Shown in pieces: positions 8,064 to 16,058 of a stretch of 62,700 nucleotides of DNA; the first letter of the stretch is position 1, and each line of letters starts with the position of its first letter. Origin of the DNA: DATJGF01 sp035495315 (GTDB lineage Bacteria > Verrucomicrobiota > Verrucomicrobiia > Limisphaerales > UBA8199); assembly GCA_035495315.1 (NCBI GenBank), contig DATJGF010000243.1:1-62700 (forward strand). The letters are read 5' to 3'. The notes beneath the pieces are model-generated. The model saw nothing but the letters and a program-made list of their open reading frames with translations. It had not been told where the DNA came from and did no database searches. The position numbers and the translations under genes were made by a program.

Positions 8064-8591
8064 CTAAACAATTGTCGCATCCTCGGATTTCCTGGCCCCC
8101 CGATCTTTTTGAGCTTCTCCTACAGTTACAGGTCGCGTGCGCGGAGGGTTTCCCAACAGCGCGACCGCCGGCTCCTTGCTCCAGATCTGCGCCTCAATCA
8201 TTTCGAAAAACGCCCGTATATTCTCAAACTCCAGCGGCTTCACCAAAAATGAGTTTGCCCCAAGCCGGTAAGCCTGTTGGGCGTCTCGGATTCTTTCTGA
8301 AGTCGTCAGCACCACCACACGCAGATTACTCAAATTCGGATTCGCCCGGATTCGCCGCAACACGTCAAACCCATCGATTCCGGGCAATTTCAGATCCAGC
8401 AGTACCAGCGCCGGCAACGGATGCTTCTTCGCATCGAGAAATCCCCCCACCGCCTCCAAATACGAAATGGCCGCTTCTCCGCTTTTTACAAAGCGACGCG
8501 GGTTAGTAATGCCCGACTTTGCCAAGGTCCTTCGAATGAGTAGTCGATCGTTCTCATCGTCTTCCACCACAAGTATGGCACGCTCTTTCAT
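8064..8591 (-). CDS. Rcp1-type response regulator with basic C-terminal tail
   Basis: 175-residue receiver. 'VVEDDEND' acidic pocket, phospho-acceptor Asp66 ('VLLDLKLPGIDGF'), Lys118 ('NSFLVKPLEFENI'). Shares the long pre-Asp insert and near-identical blocks ('LRVVVLT', 'GANSFLVKPLEFENI') with the receiver at 7552-7986, from which it is oriented tail to tail. It differs in a ~40-residue tail rich in basic and polar residues. A recent inverted duplication is likely. No kinase adjoins it. Confidence 0.88.
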   Translation of the reverse strand: MKERAILVVEDDENDRLLIRRTLAKSGITNPRRFVKSGEAAISYLEAVGGFLDAKKHPLPALVLLDLKLPGIDGFDVLRRIRANPNLSNLRVVVLTTSERIRDAQQAYRLGANSFLVKPLEFENIRAFFEMIEAQIWSKEPAVALLGNPPRTRPVTVGEAQKDRGARKSEDATIV

Positions 8592-8641
8592 AAATCCTCG
8601 CTAAAGCGGCTAAATCTGGGACGTTTTTAGATATCTTGCCG

Positions 8642-9073
8642 CTACCGGATAGTTGTTGAAAACACGTCAACCCCGCTGGTTTCAAAACGCAGTACCAATT
8701 CCACGTTGGTCAGATCATGCTCCACACACGAGTGGATCGCTTCGATCTGATCACCGAATACCCTTGCTTGGTCCGCGTTCGTACTCCAATCGCATCCCGT
8801 AAAATAGGCATGCGAACCTTTATCGCGCAGCAGCCTTTTGAGGCCGTTGCTGCCTAAGTCGGTTTGTAAGTCAGAACTCATTAAACAAGTGCGCGACGGC
8901 CTGAAACGAGCCGTCTGCCTCTCCTTTATGTACCTGTACGCCGCTCGCGCGCGCTCCTCAATAGGGACCTTTGCGCCTGCCGCTATGGGGCTTCTGCCCC
9001 GTGCCTTTGCCAGCCAGCGCTTCAGCTCTTCCCCGTTTACCTGATCGCGGAGGTATAGGAGATGATCCGGCAC
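8642..9073 (-). CDS. Hypothetical protein
   Basis: I do not recognise this 143-residue protein. The C-terminal ~79 residues ('SSDLQTDLGSNGLKRLLRDKG', 'HAYFTGCDWSTNADQARVFGDQ', 'TNVELVLRFETSGVDV') look like a real folded domain. The N-terminal ~64 residues are basic and less convincing. The start is uncertain: GTG 9073 gives the full length, while ATG 8881 (MSSDLQTDLG) gives the compact C-terminal part only. No signal peptide or membrane segment. It lies between the receiver cluster and a small zinc-ribbon gene, divergent from the latter. Confidence 0.45.
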   Translation of the reverse strand: MPDHLLYLRDQVNGEELKRWLAKARGRSPIAAGAKVPIEERARAAYRYIKERQTARFRPSRTCLMSSDLQTDLGSNGLKRLLRDKGSHAYFTGCDWSTNADQARVFGDQIEAIHSCVEHDLTNVELVLRFETSGVDVFSTTIR

Positions 9074-9174
9074 CGCGCCGAGTGCAGAGCCGCTCTCCTA
9101 TCGCCGTGCTTTGGGGCGGGGATCATCTTGGCAAACTCGTCGGCTTTGCTAACCTCTGCGCCAATAGCATCGCT

Positions 9175-9447
9175 ATGCCACGACCACCTATCGACGACGA
9201 ATTCAAAGATCTCTCCGTGTCCCGGCAGCGTAAATATCAACTCAGGAAGCAACGTGACAACCGTTGCACCGAATGCGGCCGGCCCGTCGAAGCCGAAGGC
9301 ATGATCCGCTGCCTCCGCCACCTCGTCCGCGCCAGGGAACAATCGCGCAAAAAAAATAAACCCCGACGCCGTTACTACAACACTCTCAGCTACCGCCTGC
9401 AGGCCCAAAAACCCAAACGCTCAAAGCGCACGCGCCTGAGCGCTTAG
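9175..9447 (+). CDS. Small basic zinc-ribbon-like protein
   Basis: About 90 residues from ATG 9175. It carries 'CTECGRPVEAEGMIRCLRHL', a Cys-x2-Cys with a downstream Cys-x2-His able to hold zinc, between very basic flanks ('RQRKYQLRKQRDNR', 'REQSRKKNKPRRRYYN', 'KPKRSKRTR'). The frame is open to 8971 upstream, but that part reads as non-coding. Short 'RKYQLRR...C..CG' proteins of this kind recur in Verrucomicrobia and are annotated as hypothetical. Nucleic-acid binding is suggested by the charge and the zinc knuckle only. Confidence 0.6.
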   Translation: MPRPPIDDEFKDLSVSRQRKYQLRKQRDNRCTECGRPVEAEGMIRCLRHLVRAREQSRKKNKPRRRYYNTLSYRLQAQKPKRSKRTRLSA

Positions 9448-9748
9448 GGCCCATCCGAATTTTCTCCCTTCCAAGCGGAACACGACCCTGCGGTTCGTCT
9501 CCTGGAACTCGTCATTTTTACCTTCGTGCCCTTAACGAGAGTCTTTAACGCAGAGACGCCGAGCCTCGCAGAGGGTCGCAGGGCCTTACCAAGCAATCAC
9601 TCTTAAACCGCATCCTTTACCATTGCTCTGCCCTTCCTCTGAGCATCTCCGCGCCTCTGCCTTTTAGCGATTCCCGGATTACACCCTTTTCACTCGACCC
9701 TCGATTCTTCACCCGCTATTTTCTGCCCGCTTTCACCCGAGGTGAAAT
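9448..9748. repeat. Intergenic region with CGCAGAGACGC-type repeat
   Basis: No gene. Around 9545-9580 is the phrase AACGCAGAGACGCCGAG followed by CGCAGAGGGTCGCAG, and near 9645-9665 the opposing phrase CTCCGCGCCTCTGCC. This kind of short AACGCAGAGACGC repeat is dispersed in many unrelated bacterial genomes. The two arms face each other about 80 bases apart and could form a loose hairpin. The promoter for the Lrp/AsnC gene is probably in the last 100 bases, but I cannot identify it. Confidence 0.4.
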
Positions 9749-10228
9749 ATGGATGAGCTATTGAGGATTTTGCGCAGCAACGCGCTCGAATCGCACGAAG
9801 CGATCGCGCGCATGCTCGGTGTGCCGGCCGCCGAGGTCGCCGAACGCATCGCCGATTATGAAAAACGCGGCGTCATTCGCGGCTACCAGGCCATCCTCAA
9901 CGAGGACGAGCTCGAGTTGGACAAGGTCACGGCCGTCATCGAGGTCAAAGTCACCCCGCAGCGGGAAGGCGGTTTCGACACCATCGCCCACCGGATCAGC
10001 CGGTTCCCCGAGGTCAGCTCGGCCTACCTCATGAGCGGCACCTACGACCTCCTGCTCTTTGTCGAAGGACGCACCTTGCGCGAAGTCGCCGCCTTTGTCA
10101 GCGAGCGTCTCTCGCCCCTGGAAGGCGTCCTCTCCACTTCCACTCACTTCATGCTCAAAACCTACAAGCGTTTGGGCGTCTTAATGCACCAGGAAACCAC
10201 CGATGAGCGGCTCAGTGTCACTCCGTGA
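9749..10228 (+). CDS. Lrp/AsnC-family transcriptional regulator
   Basis: 159 residues. Residues 1-50 are the AsnC helix-turn-helix ('ESHEAIARMLGVPAAEVAERIADYEKRGVIRGYQAILN'). Residues ~60-145 are the RAM effector domain ('AVIEVKVTPQREGGFDTIAHRISRFPEVSSAYLMSGTYDLLLFVEG'). It overlaps the following aminotransferase by 26 bases, so the two are expressed together. The neighbour suggests an amino acid as ligand. This regulator-aminotransferase pairing is common in bacteria. Confidence 0.92.
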   Translation: MDELLRILRSNALESHEAIARMLGVPAAEVAERIADYEKRGVIRGYQAILNEDELELDKVTAVIEVKVTPQREGGFDTIAHRISRFPEVSSAYLMSGTYDLLLFVEGRTLREVAAFVSERLSPLEGVLSTSTHFMLKTYKRLGVLMHQETTDERLSVTP

Positions 10229-11384
10229 TCGTCTGAACGTCACCGTCCGCGATATCCCCCGCTCCGGGATCCGCGATTTCTTTGACATCGTTTCGACGAT
10301 GAAGGACGTCATCAGCCTCGGCATCGGCGAGCCCGATTTCGACACCCCATGGCACGTCCGCGAATCCACCGTCTTTGCCCTCGAGCGCGGTGTAACCCAT
10401 TACACCAGCAACCTCGGCTATCTCGAGCTGCGACGCGCCCTAACCAAGTATGTCCGCAAGGCATTTGGCCCCGAATATAATCCCGAAACCGAGGTGCTGA
10501 TCACGGTCGGCGTTAGCGAAGCGCTGGACCTCGCCTTGCGCGCGCTGCTCAATCCCGGCGACGAGGTGCTCTATCACGAACCTTGTTACGTCTCGTACCG
10601 CGCCACCATTTTGTTCGCTCACGGAAAACCGCTCGCCGTCGAAACCCGCGCCGAAAATGGCTTCCGCCTCACCCGGGCGATGCTCGAGGCCAAAGTCACC
10701 CCGCGCACCAAGGTGCTGATGCTTAACTTCCCCAATAACCCCACCGGCGGCATCATGAGCCGGGCGGACCTCGAGGGCATCGCCGCCTTCGTCCGCGAGC
10801 GGGACCTGCTCGTCATCACCGACGAGATTTACGGCGAACTGACTTATGACGCGCCCCATATCAGCATTGCCAGCCTGCCGGGCTTGCGCGACCGAACCAT
10901 ATTCTTGCACGGATTTTCCAAGGCTTGGGCGATGACCGGTTTCCGGCTCGGCTATGCCTGCGGACCGGCCGAGTTGATCGAGGCCATGATGAAGGTCCAC
11001 CAATACACGATGCTCTGCGCCTCCTCCCTGAGCCAAAAGGCGGCGCTCGAGGCCCTCGCCCGGCCCGAGACCGATATCGCCGAGATGCTCGAGGAATACC
11101 GCCGCCGCCGAAACTTCATCGCCGGCGCCTTCGCCGATATCGGCCTCGAATGCCATCGACCGCTCGGCGCCTTTTATGCCTTCCCCAGCATCGCCAAATG
11201 CGGTCTTTCCTCTCGTGATTTTGCCTTGCGCCTCTTGCAAGAGGAGCGCGTCGCTGTTGTCCCCGGCACCGCCTTCGGCGCCTGCGGCGAGGGCTTCGTC
11301 CGCTGCGCCTACGCCACCAGCATGGAAAACATCAAGGAAGCCATGACGCGGCTCGCGCGATTTGTTAAGTCGTTAAAACCTTAG
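10203..11384 (+). CDS. Class I/II PLP-dependent aminotransferase
   Basis: 393-residue fold-type I aminotransferase. Substrate-binding 'GIGEPDFDTP' near residue 41; Asn/Pro cofactor motif 'NFPNNPTGG' (175-183); 'ITDEIYGEL' (205-213) with the PLP-contacting Asp and Tyr; Schiff-base Lys240 in 'HGFSKAWAMTGFRLGYACGP'; C-terminal 'VRCAYATSMENIKEAMTRL' with the carboxylate-binding Arg. Full length for an aspartate/PatA-type enzyme. Exact amino donor cannot be told from sequence. Its start overlaps the Lrp/AsnC gene. Confidence 0.92.
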   Translation: MSGSVSLRDRLNVTVRDIPRSGIRDFFDIVSTMKDVISLGIGEPDFDTPWHVRESTVFALERGVTHYTSNLGYLELRRALTKYVRKAFGPEYNPETEVLITVGVSEALDLALRALLNPGDEVLYHEPCYVSYRATILFAHGKPLAVETRAENGFRLTRAMLEAKVTPRTKVLMLNFPNNPTGGIMSRADLEGIAAFVRERDLLVITDEIYGELTYDAPHISIASLPGLRDRTIFLHGFSKAWAMTGFRLGYACGPAELIEAMMKVHQYTMLCASSLSQKAALEALARPETDIAEMLEEYRRRRNFIAGAFADIGLECHRPLGAFYAFPSIAKCGLSSRDFALRLLQEERVAVVPGTAFGACGEGFVRCAYATSMENIKEAMTRLARFVKSLKP

Positions 11385-11448
11385 AACCTTTACAGCGTTA
11401 AAAGTGTTGAAGTGTTAAAACGTAAACCGTGAATAAAAGCGGCTGCTT

Positions 11449-12783
11449 ATGAGTCTCCCTGCTCCTGAACCAGGCCGTCCCCAGGAGCGGATCTTTTGGC
11501 GGCAGGTCTGGATCCTGTACCTGCGCGAGATGCGGGCGGCCTTTCGGGAAAAGACGATCGTCCTCAACAGCATCCTCATTCCCATCTTCCTCTACCCGTT
11601 TCTGATGTGGGCCGTCTTCACCGGCTTCACCTTCGTCATGGGTCAGACCCAGGGATTTGCCTCACGCGTCCTCGTTACCGATTGGCCTGCGAACCATCCC
11701 AAACTCCGCCTCAATTTCTTGCGCGACGACCAAATCCAATTGCTCGACACCCCCACCGCCCCGACTGCCATCACCGACAAAATCAAGCGCGGGCAGCTCG
11801 ACGCCTGGCTCGAGTTCTTGCCTGCCGACCAAACCAACGCCGCCTTGCCCGGTAATTTCCAGGTTCGCATCTCTTACGATCAGTCCAAAGACCGAAGCGC
11901 CGAAGCCAGGGGCCGGCTCGCGGATGCCATCGACCAGTATCGCCGCGATTGGCTCAAACGCGACGCGCGCCGGCGCGGCATCGACGAAGCTCATTGGCAA
12001 GGCCTCGCCCTGTCGGCGCGAAACGTCGCCTCCAATAAAGAAATGGGCGCATTCATCATGGGCATGCTCGCACCGGTCATCTTTGTCGTCATGGTCGCGA
12101 TCGGTTGTCTCAACCCGGCGGTCGACGCCACCGCCGGTGAACGCGAGCGCAGTACCTGGGAGACCCTCATGTCGACCGCGGCCTCGCGCCTAAGCGTCGC
12201 CACCGCCAAGTACCTCTATGTCGCCAGCCTGGGCAGCCTCGCCGGAATTCTCAACCTCTCCGCCGTCATTTTGACCGCTAAACCTATCTTCGGCCCGTTA
12301 TTTGAAAAAGCCGGCCGCACCCTCGATTACACCATACCTCTCCCGGCCCTGCCCCTCGCCCTTGTCGCCGGATTGCTCCTCGCCGGTTTCGTCGCCGCGG
12401 GCATGATGATTTTTGCCGCATTCGCCCGCACCTTCAAAGAAGGCCAATCGATGATCACCCCGTTTTACATGTTGGTCCTTGTCCCGGTCATCTTCCTCCA
12501 GAGCCCGGGCCTCCAGTTCTCCCTGCCGCTCGCCCTCGTGCCGATCGTCAACCTCACCTTGATGATTCGCGAGGTGCTGACCGGCACCTTTCATTGGGCT
12601 CTCATCGCCGTCAGTTTCACTGTCTCCCTCGTCCTGATTGCCCTCTGCCTTCGATTCGCCGCGTACGTCCTCCAATTCGAGGATGTCCTCACTGGATCCT
12701 ACGCCGGCAGCTTTACGACATTTCTGAAGGAGCGCGTTCTCCGGTCGCGCACGGACCACTTCCCGCGTGCGGCCAAGGGCTAA
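11449..12783 (+). CDS. ABC-2 exporter permease (NatB-like)
   Basis: 444 residues. One helix near 38-60 ('ILIPIFLYPFLMWAVFTGFTFVMG'), a ~140-residue exported loop, then five or six helices from residue ~200. 'AGERERSTWETLMSTAASRLSVATAKYL' is the conserved cytoplasmic segment of NatB-type (COG1668) ABC-2 permeases. It is followed by the ATPase gene with a one-base overlap (TAATG at 12781-12785) and, after a repeat, a second NatB-like permease. The three probably make one exporter with two different permeases. Cargo unknown; Na+ and peptides are known for relatives. Confidence 0.85.
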   Translation: MSLPAPEPGRPQERIFWRQVWILYLREMRAAFREKTIVLNSILIPIFLYPFLMWAVFTGFTFVMGQTQGFASRVLVTDWPANHPKLRLNFLRDDQIQLLDTPTAPTAITDKIKRGQLDAWLEFLPADQTNAALPGNFQVRISYDQSKDRSAEARGRLADAIDQYRRDWLKRDARRRGIDEAHWQGLALSARNVASNKEMGAFIMGMLAPVIFVVMVAIGCLNPAVDATAGERERSTWETLMSTAASRLSVATAKYLYVASLGSLAGILNLSAVILTAKPIFGPLFEKAGRTLDYTIPLPALPLALVAGLLLAGFVAAGMMIFAAFARTFKEGQSMITPFYMLVLVPVIFLQSPGLQFSLPLALVPIVNLTLMIREVLTGTFHWALIAVSFTVSLVLIALCLRFAAYVLQFEDVLTGSYAGSFTTFLKERVLRSRTDHFPRAAKG

Positions 12784-13652
12784 TGGAATCAAAAGACCTC
12801 AACCTCGCAAGGCCCGACGCCAAACCGAAGGCGGCAACCACACCCACCATGCCCACCGTTGTCGTCAACAACTTGACCAAGATCTTTTACGACGAAAGCC
12901 GGGGCGCGCTGCGAGCCGTCGATGGGATCGATTTCGAGTGCCATCCCGGTCGCATCTTCGGGCTGCTCGGGGCCAATGGCGCCGGCAAGACCACTACCTT
13001 GCGAATGCTCGCGACCATCTTGAAACCAACCTCGGGCACCGCCCGCCTGATGGATCACGACGTCACGTCCGAGCCCGATGCCGTCCGCGCCAATCTCGGA
13101 TTCAGCTCCTCCACCACGGCCCTTTATCCGCGCCTCACTGCCCGCGAAACCCTCGAGTTCTTTGCCCGCATCAACGGCGTGCCCGAAGCGAAGGTTCCGG
13201 GCCGAGTCCGGCAGCTCGTTGACCGCTTTGGACTTGGCGATTACGCCGATACGCGGGTCGATCGATTGTCCCAGGGCATGAAGCAAAAGGTCTCAATCGC
13301 CCGCACGGTCGCCCATGATCCTCCGGTTCTGATCTTTGACGAACCCACTGTTGGCCTCGATGTGCTCAACGCCCTCGAGATGCAAAAGGTCCTCGGCGAG
13401 TTCCGGGCCGAGGGCAAAACGATTATCTTCTCCACCCACATCATGAGTGAAGCGGAGCGGCTGTGCGATCGCATCGCGATCATTCACAAGGGAAAGATCC
13501 ACGCCTCCGAATCTCTCGCTAACCTGCGCGCCGCTACGAGTCTTCATTATCTCGAGGACATCTTCGTGCATTATGTCCAGCACAGTTCCGTAGCGTCAGG
13601 CGTCTCGCCTGCCGTAGAGCCGGGCATCCTGCCCGGCGGAACCAGTCCGTGA
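12783..13652 (+). CDS. ABC transporter ATP-binding protein (NatA-like)
   Basis: 289 residues from ATG 12783; an upstream in-frame extension is inside the permease gene and rejected. Walker A 'GANGAGKTT' (63-71), signature 'LSQGMKQK', Walker B 'VLIFDEPTVGLD', and the switch histidine in 'IIFSTHIMSEAERL'. Energises the flanking NatB-like permeases. Odd: the last ~21 residues (SVASGVSP...LPGGTSP) are encoded by a palindromic intergenic element (13590-13746) and are low-complexity. The native C-terminus probably ended near 'IFVHYVQ', so the element has replaced or extended the original end. Confidence 0.9.
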   Translation: MESKDLNLARPDAKPKAATTPTMPTVVVNNLTKIFYDESRGALRAVDGIDFECHPGRIFGLLGANGAGKTTTLRMLATILKPTSGTARLMDHDVTSEPDAVRANLGFSSSTTALYPRLTARETLEFFARINGVPEAKVPGRVRQLVDRFGLGDYADTRVDRLSQGMKQKVSIARTVAHDPPVLIFDEPTVGLDVLNALEMQKVLGEFRAEGKTIIFSTHIMSEAERLCDRIAIIHKGKIHASESLANLRAATSLHYLEDIFVHYVQHSSVASGVSPAVEPGILPGGTSP

Positions 13653-13746
13653 ACATTCGCTGCTTCAACATCCCCTGCTTCAGCCTCCTGCTCCAATCGG
13701 GCGGCGGGACGCCGTCCTCTACGTCAGGCGAGACGCCAGACGCTAC
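13590..13746. repeat. Palindromic element, family 2, copy A
   Basis: About 157 bases bounded by complementary arms: GTAGCGTCAGGCGTCTCGCC at the left and GGCGAGACGCCAGACGCTAC at the right. Inside is a smaller stem, GCCGGGCATCCTGCCCGGC. The same architecture, ends and inner stem recur at 47843-47980. The left end lies within the coding region of the ABC ATPase and supplies its stop codon. Non-autonomous MITE- or REP-like DNA is the best description. Confidence 0.75.
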
Positions 13747-13755
13747 CCCGGCCCC

Positions 13756-15933
13756 ATGATCAAGACCCTGTTTTTGGCCGAACTAAAGATGGTCTTGCGT
13801 GACCGCCGGATCTTGATCACCTCGATTATCCTGCCGCTCCTCGTCACACCTCTGATGTTCCTCGGCTCCAGTTGGAATCTCAAGCGCAGAGAAAAAGTCC
13901 TACAGACAATGGCCTATCGTTACGCCGTCACCGGGTCCCAGGCCGATGTCGTTCGCTCGATGGTGATACTCGCCAAAGAACTCCGCTCCACCAACCGCGA
14001 ACCGGTGCAGCTCCCCGAATCCAAACTGGAAAAGCGACGCCGACGCCCAACCGCTGCAGCCCCGTCGACCTTGCGATTCGATGAGCGCTCCTGCACCAAC
14101 GCCACCGCGGCTTTGGCCGCTGGACAAATCCATCTCATCATTGAAGGCCTCGCTGAAGGCGAACAACGATCCTCTGGGACGAATACCGGCGGCGTGACCG
14201 CGTCAACCCGAGGCACAACCTCTGATGATGAAAGTGAGCCCACGGTGCGCGGGGTCCCACTAATCCGGTTGGTGTATCGCGCCGATCGCGATGACTCCGC
14301 CGCCGCAATGGCCCAAATACAGGCCGCTCTGCGCGAAGCCCGGGCCCTTCTGCGCGAAAAACTTTTGCATGCGCATGGATTCCCTGTCCGCTTTAAGCAA
14401 GTCGCCGTAATCGGTGAGACCGATCTTGCGTCTCAAAGGCAAATCGCCGGCTTGGCGATCGGCCGCGGCCTCACCTTGCTCCTGCTGTTATTCATCTTAA
14501 CCAGTGGCGCGGTCGTCGCCACCGACTCATTGGCCGGTGAAAAAGAGCGCGGGACACTCGAGACCCTACTCACGACCGCCGTCGGACGGCGCGACATCCT
14601 TGCCGCCAAAAGCCTGGTCATCGTCGCCATCGCCCTCGTCATAACCCTGATTCAAACCTTAAACCTCCTGGTTTATGTCGGGTTAAAGTTGCTTCCGGTT
14701 CCGCCCGGCCTGGCCGCCGCCATTACACCGTCAATAGCGATTTTGCTGTTCGCCCTCTTCCTGCCGATCGCCGCCCTCGCCGCGAACGTGCTGCTCCTGA
14801 TCTCGGGTTATGCCCGCAGCTATAAAGAGGCCCAGATGTACTTCCTGCCGATGCTGCTCGTCGGGTTGCTGCCTGCCCTGGCGCCGTTCCTGCCAGGAGT
14901 ATCCTTGCGTTCCGTCATCGCCCTCGTTCCCGTCGCCAATCTCGCCTTGGCAGCCAAGGAAATTCTGATCGGCTCGTTTGACTGGCCCATGATTGCTTTG
15001 TCCTGGATTGTAACCGCAGTCGCCGCCTGGTGGACAACCCGCTTAGGTCTGCGGGTCTTGGCAGCCGAGCGATTGATCATCGCCGCGCAGAGCGATGCCG
15101 CTGAGTTTGCTGGTGGATTCGCGTTGTTCGAGCGCCAGGTATGGATTTGGTTTGGCGTCATCTGGGCCGCGCTTTTGATCGTCAGCAATTACATAGAGAA
15201 AACCGATTTGCGCCTCCAGATTATCATCAACCTCCTGGTCCTGTTCTTTGGCAGCTGCTTGCTCATGCTTCGCCGCTACCCTTTGGATCCGCGATCAGCG
15301 CTCGCCTTGAGGGCCCCACGCCCCGCGGTTTGGCTCGGTGTGCTGGTCGCCGTCCCGGGCGGGTTCCTTACCGCGGTCGGGCTTTTTCACCTCGCCAATC
15401 TGATACTCCCGGTCTCGACCAAAATGACCGAGAGCTTCAACGAAGCGGTGTTCCCGCGCGGGATCTCCACCGTGCAGTTGGTGTTCTTCTTGACCGTGCT
15501 GCCAGGCATCTTTGAGGAAATCGCCTTCCGCGGCTTGCTCTTGCATGGCTTGCATCGGCGGCTCCGCCCACCGGCTCTCGTGCTGGTCGTCGGAATTGCC
15601 TTCGGGATCTTTCACGTAACGCTCTTTCGGTTCGTGCCGACCGCTTGCCTGGGCGCGATGTTTGCCGCCGTCACACTGCTCACCGGCTCCATTTTTCCGG
15701 CGATGCTCTGGCATGCCTTGAGCAACGCCCTGGGCATCCTCGCCTTTAAATTGCAACTGCCAGAAAACGAGCTGAACGCGGTTTGCTACCTATGTGGGGC
15801 AGGGTTGCTGGCGATTGCGTTCTGGATTTTCTGGCGCCACCGAACTCCTTATCCCGGATTGCGTTTGAGCAAAGGGTCCCCGTACCGTAACGATTCAGTT
15901 CAACCACGGATAGACGCGGATGCACACGGATAG
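13756..15933 (+). CDS. ABC-2 permease fused to a CPBP (CAAX-type) intramembrane protease
   Basis: 725-residue fusion. Residues 1-~440 are a second NatB-like permease ('LAGEKERGTLETLLTTAVGRRDILAAKSL' plus about six helices). Residues ~480-690 are a CPBP glutamic intramembrane protease: Glu587-Glu588 and Arg592 in 'EEIAFRG', His620 in 'FGIFHVTLF', His653 in 'WHALSNALG'. All catalytic residues are present, so it may be active. Such fusions are known in planctomycete/verrucomicrobial exporters; the protease may process an exported peptide or lipoprotein. The final ~11 residues (VQPRIDADAHG) come from a dispersed repeat at 15898. Confidence 0.88.
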   Translation: MIKTLFLAELKMVLRDRRILITSIILPLLVTPLMFLGSSWNLKRREKVLQTMAYRYAVTGSQADVVRSMVILAKELRSTNREPVQLPESKLEKRRRRPTAAAPSTLRFDERSCTNATAALAAGQIHLIIEGLAEGEQRSSGTNTGGVTASTRGTTSDDESEPTVRGVPLIRLVYRADRDDSAAAMAQIQAALREARALLREKLLHAHGFPVRFKQVAVIGETDLASQRQIAGLAIGRGLTLLLLLFILTSGAVVATDSLAGEKERGTLETLLTTAVGRRDILAAKSLVIVAIALVITLIQTLNLLVYVGLKLLPVPPGLAAAITPSIAILLFALFLPIAALAANVLLLISGYARSYKEAQMYFLPMLLVGLLPALAPFLPGVSLRSVIALVPVANLALAAKEILIGSFDWPMIALSWIVTAVAAWWTTRLGLRVLAAERLIIAAQSDAAEFAGGFALFERQVWIWFGVIWAALLIVSNYIEKTDLRLQIIINLLVLFFGSCLLMLRRYPLDPRSALALRAPRPAVWLGVLVAVPGGFLTAVGLFHLANLILPVSTKMTESFNEAVFPRGISTVQLVFFLTVLPGIFEEIAFRGLLLHGLHRRLRPPALVLVVGIAFGIFHVTLFRFVPTACLGAMFAAVTLLTGSIFPAMLWHALSNALGILAFKLQLPENELNAVCYLCGAGLLAIAFWIFWRHRTPYPGLRLSKGSPYRNDSVQPRIDADAHG

Positions 15934-16049
15934 GAACGCTTTCAATAATCACATTCCTCGGAGCTAAAACCAAGCAAGCAACTGAACGGTGCATTCGCCT
16001 TTGCTTCTGCACCAAAATCCGTCTCCATCGCTGTTCATCGGTGGTTACT
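15898..16049. repeat. Inverted-repeat element of the AACCACGGAT type
   Basis: Left arm AACCACGGATAGACGCGGAT (from 15901, continuing as GCACACGGAT) faces a degenerate complementary arm at about 16019-16048, read on the other strand as AACCACCGATGAACAGCGAT. About 85 bases separate them. The tandem 'ACGGATNNACACGGAT' phrase is a dispersed repeat I know from many bacterial genomes. The left arm encodes the last residues and stop of the permease-protease gene. The element fills the gap before the convergent LOG-family gene. Confidence 0.6.
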
Positions 16050-16058
16050 TACTCGGCC

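Noticed and set aside
10440..11240. 266-codon minus-strand ORF
   Set aside because: Shadow of the aminotransferase gene, which has all expected PLP motifs.
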